Made by a program: the position numbers and the translations under genes. The notes beneath the pieces were generated by a model, which worked only from the letters and a program-made list of their open reading frames with translations, had not been told where the DNA came from and made no database searches. Source: Bacteroidota bacterium (GTDB taxonomy: Bacteria; Bacteroidota; Bacteroidia; B-17B0; Aurantibacillaceae). From it: a DNA stretch of 64,000 nt. Shown in pieces: positions 35,113 to 44,161 of the stretch; position 1 is the stretch's first letter; every line of letters begins with the position of its first letter. The stretch covers positions 248,001 through 312,000 of the forward strand of contig JADJSH010000001.1 of assembly GCA_016711805.1 (NCBI GenBank), read 5' to 3'.

Positions 35113-36018
35113 ATGAACAAATACCTATTACTCATTCGATTATTTTTAGCAGGCTCTTTCGCTTTTTCTCAAAACTACGTTGACTTATTAAAAGTAAGCG
35201 CAAGCACTACTCCAAATAATACATTTGATTCGAGTGATGTTAAAACAAGAATAAATGATTTGTTGGTTGACTTAACAGTTCCAGTAAAAATAAACGAAGG
35301 CTTTTCTGTTTTAACGGGAGTGATTTATGAAGATATGCAAACTAAATTATTTGCAGATGGCATCGTAAAAAACTTTGGTTCTACCACGGTAAAATTAGGT
35401 TTCAATAAACAATTGACTGAAAAATGGTCAACCACGGTTATTGCACTTCCAAAAATAGCTTCTGATTATAATTCATTCAATCAAAAAGATTTTCAAGTTG
35501 GTGGTATTGCTTTATTCAAATATAAAAAACGTGATCACTTAAATTTCAAAACAGGTTTATATTATAACTCCGAATTGTTTGGTCCTTTATTCGTTCCCAT
35601 GTTAGGCTTGTATTATCAAAGTCCAAATAAAAAATTAGAAGTTAATATCATGTTACCTCTCCAAGCAGATGTGAACTACCAAGTACTTCCGTTTATGAAT
35701 GTGGGTTGTAACTTCAACGGACAAATTCGCAGCTATCATTTAAACAATCTTACTAATTCCAATCCTAGTACTTACGTTACCAAATCCACTAACGAATTAT
35801 TTGCTTATGTAAAATTCAATGTCACAAAAAGTATCTGTCTGCAAACTAAGCTTGGTCAGTCGTTTGGGAGAAGTTATAAAGTGTATGATGAAGCAGATAA
35901 AGTGAGTTTTGGTTTACCAGCGACGTTTATTGGTGATAAACGCCAACAGTTGAATTCTAATTTTTCTAATGGGATGATTTTTCAAGTGACGTTTTTGTAT
36001 AGATTAAATTTAAAATAG
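35113..36018 (+). CDS. Outer-membrane beta-barrel protein (DUF6268-like)
   Basis: A 301-residue protein; I choose ATG at 35113 (MNKYLLLIRLFLAGSFAFSQ) over the TTG at 35107. Signal peptide cleaved near FSQ. The mature part is an alternation of amphipathic strands (e.g. FSVLTGVIYEDM, STTVKLGFNKQL, HLNFKTGLYYN, LEVNIMLPLQADVNY) ending in an aromatic terminal strand (FQVTFLYRLNLK), as in DUF6268 barrels. The role, perhaps a porin, is unknown. Confidence 0.78.
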   Translation: MNKYLLLIRLFLAGSFAFSQNYVDLLKVSASTTPNNTFDSSDVKTRINDLLVDLTVPVKINEGFSVLTGVIYEDMQTKLFADGIVKNFGSTTVKLGFNKQLTEKWSTTVIALPKIASDYNSFNQKDFQVGGIALFKYKKRDHLNFKTGLYYNSELFGPLFVPMLGLYYQSPNKKLEVNIMLPLQADVNYQVLPFMNVGCNFNGQIRSYHLNNLTNSNPSTYVTKSTNELFAYVKFNVTKSICLQTKLGQSFGRSYKVYDEADKVSFGLPATFIGDKRQQLNSNFSNGMIFQVTFLYRLNLK

Positions 36019-36025
36019 ATTTCTT

Positions 36026-36161
36026 TGTAACTTTTTTTCTTAGTCAAAAAAAGTAACCAAAAAAGACAAGCCAAAAATATGCTCAGCCCGCCTCTTGGAA
36101 TTCTACGGATTTTACGTTCCCGCTGCGCTGGACTAAATCCTTGAATTCTCAATTCACCGCT
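36026..36161. repeat. Palindromic intergenic repeats (poly-T/A hairpin and a GAATTC palindrome)
   Basis: TTTGTAACTTTTTTTC/AAAAAAAGTAACCAAA forms a hairpin at 36026-36061. Then CCCGCCTCTTGGAATTC ... GGATTTTA ... TAAATCC ... GAATTC ... CACCGCT (36082-36159) has ends like those of family 2 and may be a diverged third copy. Confidence 0.5.
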
Positions 36162-36342
36162 TTGTCTGCTCGCATTTTTGGCAGGCCACGCGCGTCTTTC
36201 GGACAAAATTTATATTTGAATTTGAAGTTTACAATTGTATACACATTAGAAAAAAGAGTCAGTATAAATAGATCGGATTATTTTTCAAATGACGTTTTTG
36301 TATAGATTGCATTTGTAAGAGATTCTTTACTCTTTTTTTAAT

Positions 36343-36428
36343 GAGGGGGGTGTTTCCCCGGGGGGGGGCTGGTGCTTCAATCTTTTGTTCGTACCTCACA
36401 AAAGGATTTACGCTGCAATCCCTAACGC
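36343..36428 (-). repeat. Family 1 repeat, copy F1 (reverse, degenerate, with long G runs)
   Basis: AGGGGGG/CCCCGGGGGGGGG replaces the usual GGGCGTG end. Then AAAAGGATTTACGCTGC and CCCTAACGC follow. It faces copy F2 across a 47-bp spacer. Confidence 0.65.
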
Positions 36429-36475
36429 GAGCTTGCATTAAGTTCGATGTACAATTTTCAATTTTGATTTACGTT

Positions 36476-36559
36476 GCGTTAGGGATTGAACGAAAATCCT
36501 TTTATGTAACGCAGTGGAATAAAAGATTGCAGTGAAAGCCCGGGCCGAAGGCAACGCCC
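36476..36559 (+). repeat. Family 1 repeat, copy F2 (forward, first subtype)
   Basis: GCGTTAGGGATTGAACG, AAAATCCTTTTATG, AAAAGATTGCAGTG, AAAGCCCGGGCC and CAACGCCC, the standard order of the first subtype. Confidence 0.82.
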
Positions 36560-36576
36560 ATAACGATAGAAAAAAT

Positions 36577-39500
36577 TTAAACTCTAACGCCTATTAAACA
36601 CACGTCGTCGACTTGTTCGTTATTGCCTTTCCAGTCGATAAATAATTTTTCGAGTTGGTCTTTTTGTTCGTGCATTGGTAAATGAGCCATTGACGCTAAT
36701 AATTCGCGCAAGCGTTTACTCATGAATTTTTTGCCTTTATCGCCACCAAACTGGTCGGGGAAACCATCGGTTAAGGTATACACCACATCGTTTTCTTGTA
36801 AATCAAACTCATGCTGAGTAAAAGATATATCTTGCTTATCGTGTTTGCCTACAGGCATTTTATCGGCTTTAATTTCAATGGTTTCATTTCCTCTAATTAT
36901 CCACACTGGATTATTTGCAGACGACACAAGCAATTTTTTATTTTTAAAATCATAAATCGTTAAGCTCGCGTCCATTCCATCTTTACCACCTTCCACACTT
37001 CCATCTAAAGCAAGCGTATCAATGATTAGTTTACGAGTACGGTTTAAAATTTCGGCGGGTTGCAAAATGCCTTCCTTCACCGATTCTTTTAAGCAAGAAA
37101 TATTTAAGATACTCATAATAGCACCTGGAACACCATGCCCTGTACTATCAGCTGTTAACAAAGCAAAGTTGCCATTGCTTAATTTAGCTGCACGATAAAA
37201 ATCGCCACTAACCACATCTTTTGGTTTAAATAAAATAAAATACTCTCTTAAATTTTCATCGAGTAATTCTTTTGTAGCTAATAAACTGCGTTGTATCCGT
37301 TCTGCATAATTAATACTATCTGTAATTTCTTTATGCTTCTCTTCAATCATGTGTTTTTGTTCTACCACTTCAGCGGTTCTTTCTTCAACCGTTTTTTCGA
37401 GTTTCAGTTTTTCGGAAACTAGTTTGCGCTCACGACTTTTAATAAAATACCAAACAGAACCAATGATCACTAACAGCACTAAAATTCTAAACCACCATGT
37501 TTGCCAAAACGGAGGACGAATGGTAAAGGCATATTCCACTGGCTGACTCCAATAGCCTTCGCTATTCATCGCTTTTACTTTAAAAATATAATCGCCGTGA
37601 GGTAGGTTACCATAAGGCGCCGAATTACGATTCGTTACCGCACTCCAATTTTCATCTAAGCCTTCTAAAATATATTGATACTTCACCTTCTTTGGTTGGT
37701 TCATAGTAACACCAATAAAGTTAAAGGTGATATAATTATTATTGTAAGCTAAACTTAAATTTTCTGGCAAATTATTCCAATTAGTAATGCCATCAAATTG
37801 AAAGTCGCCTACTCTAACTCCATTACCTAAGAGAAAACTTGTATCATTTTTATTCTCGAAATTTGCCCACGAAATATTTTGGTTAAACAACTCAATATTA
37901 CTTAATTGAATACTTGGGGCATTAGTATCTGGCTTCTCGCCACCTACCGGCGGATGATACACCATCAATCTATCATTAGCCGCCATCCAAATATTTCCGT
38001 CTTTAGATTCCTGCATAGTTTTACCACCATTAACGCCTACACCTAAAAAACCATCTTGATAGGTGTAGTTTTTAAAGATCACATCGCTCTCGGCTAAAGA
38101 ATTTCTATTAATTTTTTTGATGACTTCATTCAATTTACTTTCGGTGAGTTTACTTACACCAAAGCGAGTACCAAACCAAATGTTTCCAATTTTATCCTGT
38201 AAAATACTCCACACCACATTGTGGCTTAATCCATCTTTTTCGGTAAAGTCGGTAAAAGAAGTTCCGTCGTACATACTCACACCCGCATAAGTAGCAAACC
38301 AAATGTTTCCTTTTTTATCTTCAATGATATATTTCACATCATTACTAATAAAACCATTTTGTTCGTTAAAAGTAATAAAGCCTTTTCCATCAAATTTAGA
38401 CACTCCACTGCCTGCTGTTGCAAACCACATACTACCTTTGCTATCTTGTAACATGGCTATCACGAAATTATTTGCTAAGCCCTGCTTTTCGGTATATTTT
38501 GTAAAGGATCTTCCATCAAATTTACAAACACCGCCGCCATAGGTCCCAAACCACAAATTCCCTTTCTTATCTTCAATAATCGAAAAAACGATATTGTTAC
38601 TCAAGCCATCTTTTTCGGTATAATGTGTAAATGTGTAACCGTCAAATTTACTCACTCCTCCCCCATAAGTGCCAAACCAAATATCACCTCTTCGATCTTG
38701 AATAACCGTCTTTACATCATTACTATTTAAACCTTCCTTATCCGTGTAATGTGCAAATGATTTTCCATCATATTTGTTTAAGCCCATATAAGAACCAAAC
38801 CACATGTTGCCCGATTTTTCCTCTAATACAGAAAATACCAGGTTATTACTTAAACCTTCTTTGTCTGTAAAGTGCGTAAAGGTTTTTCCATCATACTTAC
38901 TTAAACCACCTGCATTTGTTCCAATCCAAATGTTTCCAGATTTGTCTTCTAATAAAGATAAAATCTCATTACTATTTAAACCTTCTTGCTCTGTAAAATG
39001 CGTAAAGCTATTTCCATCAAATTTATTTAAACCACCACCCGAAGTTCCCAACCAAATATTACCTGTTTTATCTTGTAAGATGCAACTTACTGCTTGATTG
39101 CTTAATCCTTGGGCTACGCCATAATGTTTAAAAGATTTGCCATCATACATGGTTACGCCACCTTGATATGTTCCAAACCACAAATGACCTTGCTTATCTT
39201 TTAAACTACATAATATCGTATTGTCACTTATGCCTTCAATGGTTGTATAATTTGAAAATGCTTTTCCATCAAATTTACTAATGCCAGCACCAGTTCCAAT
39301 CCATAAATTATTGGCCTCATCTTCAATAATACTATAAACCACACTATTACTTAAACCCTCTTTAAACGTGTAGTTTGTAAACGCTTTATCATCAAACTTT
39401 GAAAGTCCGTCTGATGTTCCAAACCACATATTATCTAAATGATCTTGAAAAATACTCGTCACATATTTATTACTTAAGCCTTGCTGTTCTGAATAATGCG

Positions 39501-40167
39501 TAAAGAATTTACCATCGTATTTACACACACCACCGTCTTCTGTTCCAAACCAAAGGTTACCAGCTTTGTCTTCAAAAATAGCGTTTACTGAATTGCTATT
39601 TAATCCTTCTTCAACAGTAAAATGTGTAAATGATTTTCCATCATATTTAGTAATACCGCCCCCAGCCGTTCCCAACCAAATGTTTCCTCGGTTATCTTCT
39701 AGCAAACAATTAATACTTCCATGTTTTAATCCTTGTAATTTACCAAAAGTGCTAAAGTTGTTAGGGTTTTGATCTTTCGTAAATGGATCTTTCGCAATCA
39801 CTTCTTCAGGAATACCAACTCTATTTTTTACAACAGTTTCTGTTTTAATTTGAATGACTTTTGGTAGCGAAAAAGTATCTTTGCCTGGAACACATCGTTG
39901 AGGATTACCCAAAGTAACTATTTTTTCTGCCCCTAATGCATGAACATTTGTGTTAGTAGGCAATACAGTTGGTTTACCAACCGCTACTTTTAATAACTTA
40001 TTTTCTTCAATAAAAACAACAGCAGGTTTTTCCATACTATCTTTAGGAACAACATAACCATTTGCTTTATGAACTTTTATGGAATGAATACGCACATTTT
40101 GATTATCCTTTTCTTTACAAGAGAAAAAGAAGACCAACAAGAAAAGATATAGGTATATAAATTTCAC
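36577..40167 (-). CDS. Two-component-propeller sensor with SpoIIE/PP2C phosphatase output
   Basis: A 1196-residue membrane signalling protein. A lipobox-like signal (LVFFFSCKEK, Cys near 17) precedes a beta-propeller of 14 Reg_prop blades (each GLSNxxVxxIxEDKxGNxWFGTxGGGVxKxDG-like, residues about 140-720). A Y_Y_Y domain (KVKYQYILEGLDENWSAV ... YGNLPHGDYIFKVKAM) is followed by a membrane helix (WFRILVLLVIIGSVWYFI), a coiled coil (LEKTVEERTAEVVEQKHMIEEK) and a SpoIIE phosphatase domain whose metal-binding Asps lie in SGDFYRAA and LTADSTGHG. No histidine kinase or response regulator is present, so the output is dephosphorylation. The partner is not encoded nearby. Confidence 0.92.
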   Translation of the reverse strand: MKFIYLYLFLLVFFFSCKEKDNQNVRIHSIKVHKANGYVVPKDSMEKPAVVFIEENKLLKVAVGKPTVLPTNTNVHALGAEKIVTLGNPQRCVPGKDTFSLPKVIQIKTETVVKNRVGIPEEVIAKDPFTKDQNPNNFSTFGKLQGLKHGSINCLLEDNRGNIWLGTAGGGITKYDGKSFTHFTVEEGLNSNSVNAIFEDKAGNLWFGTEDGGVCKYDGKFFTHYSEQQGLSNKYVTSIFQDHLDNMWFGTSDGLSKFDDKAFTNYTFKEGLSNSVVYSIIEDEANNLWIGTGAGISKFDGKAFSNYTTIEGISDNTILCSLKDKQGHLWFGTYQGGVTMYDGKSFKHYGVAQGLSNQAVSCILQDKTGNIWLGTSGGGLNKFDGNSFTHFTEQEGLNSNEILSLLEDKSGNIWIGTNAGGLSKYDGKTFTHFTDKEGLSNNLVFSVLEEKSGNMWFGSYMGLNKYDGKSFAHYTDKEGLNSNDVKTVIQDRRGDIWFGTYGGGVSKFDGYTFTHYTEKDGLSNNIVFSIIEDKKGNLWFGTYGGGVCKFDGRSFTKYTEKQGLANNFVIAMLQDSKGSMWFATAGSGVSKFDGKGFITFNEQNGFISNDVKYIIEDKKGNIWFATYAGVSMYDGTSFTDFTEKDGLSHNVVWSILQDKIGNIWFGTRFGVSKLTESKLNEVIKKINRNSLAESDVIFKNYTYQDGFLGVGVNGGKTMQESKDGNIWMAANDRLMVYHPPVGGEKPDTNAPSIQLSNIELFNQNISWANFENKNDTSFLLGNGVRVGDFQFDGITNWNNLPENLSLAYNNNYITFNFIGVTMNQPKKVKYQYILEGLDENWSAVTNRNSAPYGNLPHGDYIFKVKAMNSEGYWSQPVEYAFTIRPPFWQTWWFRILVLLVIIGSVWYFIKSRERKLVSEKLKLEKTVEERTAEVVEQKHMIEEKHKEITDSINYAERIQRSLLATKELLDENLREYFILFKPKDVVSGDFYRAAKLSNGNFALLTADSTGHGVPGAIMSILNISCLKESVKEGILQPAEILNRTRKLIIDTLALDGSVEGGKDGMDASLTIYDFKNKKLLVSSANNPVWIIRGNETIEIKADKMPVGKHDKQDISFTQHEFDLQENDVVYTLTDGFPDQFGGDKGKKFMSKRLRELLASMAHLPMHEQKDQLEKLFIDWKGNNEQVDDVCLIGVRV

Positions 40168-40224
40168 AGCAAATAAATATAGGGAATTTATCTGAAAAAT
40201 AAAGTCTTAGAATTGTGTGGAAAA

Positions 40225-40677
40225 TTACTCTCTGTTTTTAGAATCCATCAAGATAGTTACTGGACCATCATTTACTAAACTCACTTTCATATCAGCGCCA
40301 AACTGCCCAGTTTTAATCGGTTTATTGAGGAGTTGAGATAATTGTTGAATACAGTATTCGTATAAAGGAATTGCTATATCTGGCTTCGCTGATTTAATAA
40401 AAGAAGGACGGTTACCTTTTTTAGTAGAGGCAAATAAGGTAAATTGAGAAACTAATAATATGTCGCCATTGATGTCCTGCAGTGATAAATTTAGTTTATC
40501 ATCCGCATCAGAAAAAATGCGCATGCCAATTAATTTTTGACACAACCAATCCGCATCTTCTTTGGTATCCGCTTCTTCAACGCCTACCAATACCAAAAAT
40601 CCTTTTTGAATTTCGGAGTAAATTACGTTATCAATTTTTACAGAAGCTTCAGATACTCGCTGAATAACAAAACGCAT
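40225..40677 (-). CDS. dtd: D-aminoacyl-tRNA deacylase
   Basis: A 150-residue enzyme that hydrolyses D-amino acids from tRNA. MRFVIQRVSEASVKIDN at the N-terminus, the SQFTLFAST motif followed by KKGNRPSF (active site, residues about 77-93) and the C-terminal VSLVNDGPVTILMDS are family signatures. Length is exact for bacterial Dtd. It lies 13 bp downstream of a small secreted protein gene and 57 bp after the propeller gene start. Confidence 0.96.
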   Translation of the reverse strand: MRFVIQRVSEASVKIDNVIYSEIQKGFLVLVGVEEADTKEDADWLCQKLIGMRIFSDADDKLNLSLQDINGDILLVSQFTLFASTKKGNRPSFIKSAKPDIAIPLYEYCIQQLSQLLNKPIKTGQFGADMKVSLVNDGPVTILMDSKNRE

Positions 40678-40690
40678 GATTACAAGAACA

Positions 40691-41044
40691 TTATTCTACA
40701 ATAAGAATTCCAAATGTCTGAACATAAGGTTTCTTATCTTTTGCTTTATTAGTGCTAGTAGTAACATCAAAATAAATTTTACTACCAATATCTGCATTTT
40801 TAAAGATATTACTCACCGAAGCTGGTATTGAATCGCCTTTACACACCGCAGAAACTACTTTACCATTTGCTTTAGCGGCAACTTCCCATGAAACATCACC
40901 AGAACCAGTCAAGTCATACTTTACAACTTCACTTAATAGAATTGCTTTATTAAGTTGAGATTTGCTGATCTTAAGAGTTTCATTTTTTTGAGAAAAAATC
41001 ACTCCTGAAATCAGAAAAAAACAAACAATTAGAAAATTTTTCAT
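40691..41044 (-). CDS. Small secreted protein, GldM C-terminal-domain-like
   Basis: A 117-residue exported protein (signal peptide to SGVIFSQ). The mature part, about 98 residues, starts with LKISKSQLNKAILLSEVVKYDLTGSGDVSWEVAA-like strands and a SIPASVSNIFKNADIGSKIYFDVT block. This pattern resembles the beta-rich C-terminal domain of the T9SS component GldM, but the similarity is partial. It sits between dtd and dsbD on the same strand. Confidence 0.6.
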   Translation of the reverse strand: MKNFLIVCFFLISGVIFSQKNETLKISKSQLNKAILLSEVVKYDLTGSGDVSWEVAAKANGKVVSAVCKGDSIPASVSNIFKNADIGSKIYFDVTTSTNKAKDKKPYVQTFGILIVE

Positions 41045-41083
41045 TTTTAAATTTATTTATAATTTGAATGTATAAATATATGT

Positions 41084-43174
41084 TTACTTTTTGTATTTAT
41101 CTATTCCGTCTTGTAACCAAGTAATATATTCGGGAATACTTGGATTATAACCACGAATTGGGGCGATTACTTGTTCGTTACCATCCACTAATACATATAA
41201 GGGTTGCGAACTTTGTCCGTATAATTTTTCTTCCATGTATTTAAACTTATCTCCAATATCAGTAATTTCTCTTTCCTTACCGTACCATTGTACTTTCATA
41301 TAATCTTTAGGATCTAAAGCACGTTTATCATCTACATATAAAGATACTAACACTACATCATTATTTAAACGTTTGGTTACTTCTGGATCTGGCCAAACAT
41401 AGTCTTCTGTTTTACGACAATTAGCACAAGCATGTCCTGTAAAGTCAATCAATAATGGTTTGCCAACTTTTTTTGAATACGCTAAAGCGTGCTCGTAATC
41501 ATTTTTAAAATGAACAATACCATTCTTATTCACTTCCATGTATTTACTAAATTCAGCATCAGCTGGCAATGACGCTTGCGCTGAAGCTCCTGCGCTTGAC
41601 CCGCCAAAGCCATGTGGAGATTCTGAATATTCTAATGGAGGTAAAATACCTGAGAATAATTTTAAAGGTGCTCCCCACATTCCTGGGATTAAATAAATCA
41701 CCATAAAGAAAGAGGCAATGGCTACAAATAATCTTCCAACCGAAACATGCTTTAAATCACTGTCGTGTGATGTTTTAAACATGCCTACCAAATACATCGT
41801 TAATAAGGCAAAGATCACAATCCATAATCCAACAAATACTTCGCGCGTTAAGATTCCAGCTTGTACCACTAAATCAGCATTTGAAGCGAATTTTAATGCT
41901 AATGCTAATTCTAAGAAGCCTAAAGTGACTTTCACTGCATTTAACCAACCACCTGATTGCGGCAATGAATTTAACCAACCTGGGAAAGCTGCAAATAAAC
42001 CAAATGGCAGAGCAAGAGCTAATGAAAACCCAAACATGCCCCAAAACGGACCAGAAATATTTCCAGTAGATGAAGCTTCCACTAATAATGTTCCAATGAT
42101 TGGTCCTGTGCAAGAAAAAGAAACTAAAGCCAAGGTAAAGGCCATAAAGAAAATACCGATGTAACCACCTTTGTCGGATTTAGCATCCATTTTATTAACG
42201 AAGCCGCTTGGCAATGTAATTTCAAAAGCACCTAAGAAAGACATCGCAAAGACTAATAATAAAACAAAGAAAGCTAAGTTAAACCACACATTAGTTGATA
42301 AAGAGTGTAAAGCCCCCGCACCAAAAATTAACGTTACCCCTAAACCTAAACCAACATATAATACGATAATTGATATAGCATATAACAACGCATTTTTAAT
42401 ACCTTCTGCTTTGGTTTTTGATTGCTTTGTAAAAAAACTCACATTCATTGGAATCATAGGAAACACACAAGGTGTTAGCAAAGCTAAAGCTCCACCAATA
42501 AATCCAGCAATAAAAATAGCATACCATGATTTTGGGGTTTCTTGAGTTTCTTTTGGAATACCTTGTGAGATAACAGCATCCTCTTTTGTGGGTTGCACTA
42601 TAGTGGCAGTATCAACAGCTGGTTCAGCAACAACCTCAGCTACGCTTTCAACTGAAGTTAATGTTGAAGTTGTAGCCGTATTAACAGTAGATGCTGACTC
42701 ACCATTTAAACAAGCCGTTGTGCCTTGTAATGAAAATTCAAAAACATCTGAAGGAGGGAAAATACACTTCTCTTCGGTACAAGCTTGGAATTCATATTTA
42801 CCTTTAATAGCGATTTTTTTATCCGTCTTTAATTTTATACGTTGCGTGAAAGTAGCAGTCTTAACAAAATACTGAACGTTCATTTCAAATACCTTATCAA
42901 ATTCTTTAATTGGTTTACTTTCTTTTATTTTACCAACCATTTCATAGTCCGAACTTGGGGTAAATGTAAATGACGTTGGATTTGGGCCATCTTTAACAGG
43001 ACTCAATGAGTAAATATGCCAAGGTTCATCAATAGCTGCCGTAAACTGCAAATCATACTCACAATCTGATATTTTTTTAAAAGATTGTTTAAAATGAACA
43101 GGTGTTTCCTGAGCTATTAGAAATGAACTTGTAAGAAACAAAAAAAGAAGAGATATTTTTTTTAGCATAACCAT
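41084..43174 (-). CDS. dsbD: DsbD-family thiol:disulfide interchange protein
   Basis: A 696-residue inner-membrane reductase that carries electrons to periplasmic proteins. It has a signal peptide (Met 1 or Met 3), then a periplasmic alpha-like domain (30-150, ACTEEKCIFPPSDVFEF). A low-complexity Thr/Val/Glu linker precedes the eight-helix ScsB/CcdA-like core, with its cysteines in LTPCVFPMIPMNVSFFT and SFSCTGPIIGTL. The thioredoxin-like domain carries CxxC in GHACANCRK (~600). All redox Cys pairs are present. A second gene for the N-terminal domain alone follows upstream. Confidence 0.93.
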   Translation of the reverse strand: MVMLKKISLLFLFLTSSFLIAQETPVHFKQSFKKISDCEYDLQFTAAIDEPWHIYSLSPVKDGPNPTSFTFTPSSDYEMVGKIKESKPIKEFDKVFEMNVQYFVKTATFTQRIKLKTDKKIAIKGKYEFQACTEEKCIFPPSDVFEFSLQGTTACLNGESASTVNTATTSTLTSVESVAEVVAEPAVDTATIVQPTKEDAVISQGIPKETQETPKSWYAIFIAGFIGGALALLTPCVFPMIPMNVSFFTKQSKTKAEGIKNALLYAISIIVLYVGLGLGVTLIFGAGALHSLSTNVWFNLAFFVLLLVFAMSFLGAFEITLPSGFVNKMDAKSDKGGYIGIFFMAFTLALVSFSCTGPIIGTLLVEASSTGNISGPFWGMFGFSLALALPFGLFAAFPGWLNSLPQSGGWLNAVKVTLGFLELALALKFASNADLVVQAGILTREVFVGLWIVIFALLTMYLVGMFKTSHDSDLKHVSVGRLFVAIASFFMVIYLIPGMWGAPLKLFSGILPPLEYSESPHGFGGSSAGASAQASLPADAEFSKYMEVNKNGIVHFKNDYEHALAYSKKVGKPLLIDFTGHACANCRKTEDYVWPDPEVTKRLNNDVVLVSLYVDDKRALDPKDYMKVQWYGKEREITDIGDKFKYMEEKLYGQSSQPLYVLVDGNEQVIAPIRGYNPSIPEYITWLQDGIDKYKK

Positions 43175-43262
43175 TAATATATGTGGTAAAAGTAAAACTA
43201 ATTAGATAATTGAGGCTTTGAGTTTACAATTCAAATCCCATGATTATATGATTCCTAAAAGC

Positions 43263-43733
43263 CTATTTTTTTGCTCCACCTTCAGACACTAAAACCTGAA
43301 ACTCAATAGTGGCGGGAGGTAAGCATTGTACATCATTACAAGTCATGAACTCTAAAGACGTTTTTATGGTAAAGCTTTTTTGATTTTTTAACTTAATTTT
43401 CTGTTTAAATACTGCTTGATTTGAAAACACAAACACCTTGGCTTCAAATGCCGCTACGTATTCTTCATGCGCTTCTTCTTCTTCCACTTTACCAACTAAT
43501 TCAAAATCTGCACTTGGTGTTACTGTAAAAGAGGTAGGAATTGGTCCAACATCTGTTGGTCTTTGTGAATAAATATGCCATTTTTTATCAATGGTTGCCG
43601 TAAAATGAATTTCGCCTTCAGTTGCATTAGTGGCAACATAAACAGCATTCCAAGTCACAGGTTTTAATGGAGGATTTTGAGAGAATCCAGCTAAGCTTAA
43701 TAAAGAAAATAAAAGGAAAAGAATACGATTCAT
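43263..43733 (-). CDS. Stand-alone DsbD alpha-domain-like secreted protein
   Basis: A 156-residue exported protein (signal peptide to LAGFSQ). The rest matches residues 20-150 of the neighbouring DsbD: KKWHIYSQRPTDVGPIPTSFTV parallels the WHIYSLSPVKDGPNPTSFTF block there, and FMTCNDVQCLPPATIEFQV parallels FQACTEEKCIFPPSD, with both Cys kept. It is therefore a paralogue of the DsbD N-terminal domain, 88 bp upstream of that gene and likely cotranscribed. It may relay electrons or act on its own client. Confidence 0.85.
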   Translation of the reverse strand: MNRILFLLFSLLSLAGFSQNPPLKPVTWNAVYVATNATEGEIHFTATIDKKWHIYSQRPTDVGPIPTSFTVTPSADFELVGKVEEEEAHEEYVAAFEAKVFVFSNQAVFKQKIKLKNQKSFTIKTSLEFMTCNDVQCLPPATIEFQVLVSEGGAKK

Positions 43734-43819
43734 AGGTTCTAATTTTTAGTGAAAATAGGGATTAATCTTTAGTTTGAACAACTCGATTTCTTAAAAAATG
43801 TTAGTTGATTATATAATGA

Positions 43820-43992
43820 GGGCGTGCCGGCGCAAAGGTACTTCGGCTCCGTTCAGTAACCGAGGCGCCGTCGGGCTGTCGCTGCAACTTAGCGAAGCGA
43901 TATCATGAAAACAATTAATTTAACAATAATAAAAATTGAGTAATCTTTTTATTCGTACCTCATAAAAGGATTTTCGCTTGCATCCCTCACGC
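43820..43992 (-). repeat. Family 1 repeat, copy G1 (reverse, first subtype with insert)
   Basis: GGGCGTGCCGGCGC, then CGTCGGGCTGTCGCTGC, a 60-bp AT-rich insert, AATCTTTTTATTCG, AAAAGGATTTTCGC and CCCTCACGC. It faces G2 across a 51-bp spacer that contains AAATCAAAGTATAA. Confidence 0.8.
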
Positions 43993-44043
43993 GGGTTCTG
44001 CGTAAAAATCAAAGTATAAACTCCGTAATTGAAACGTAAAGCC

Positions 44044-44141
44044 GCGTGAGGGATAGAGGCATTGTTTGAGCTCTTTTTATTTTTCCCGCAGGGTAAATGA
44101 AAAAGCGAGTGCCGATAGCCCGACCCAGGAGGGGCACGCCC
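44044..44141 (+). repeat. Family 1 repeat, copy G2 (forward, second subtype)
   Basis: GCGTGAGGGATAGAGGC, ATTGTTTGAGCTC, TTTTTATT, AAAAAGCGAGTGCCG, AGCCCG and GGGCACGCCC. The inner part equals that of C1 (26749-26889), not that of the other copies, so constant ends carry two kinds of core. Confidence 0.82.
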
Positions 44142-44161
44142 TCCAAACCTAAAAACAAAAA

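Noticed and set aside
36341..36535. Plus-strand open frame across the G-rich stretch
   Set aside because: Formed by the two family 1 repeat copies and their spacer.
42171..42545. Plus-strand Lys-rich open frames over dsbD
   Set aside because: They are shadows of the dsbD coding strand, which has clear domains and motifs.
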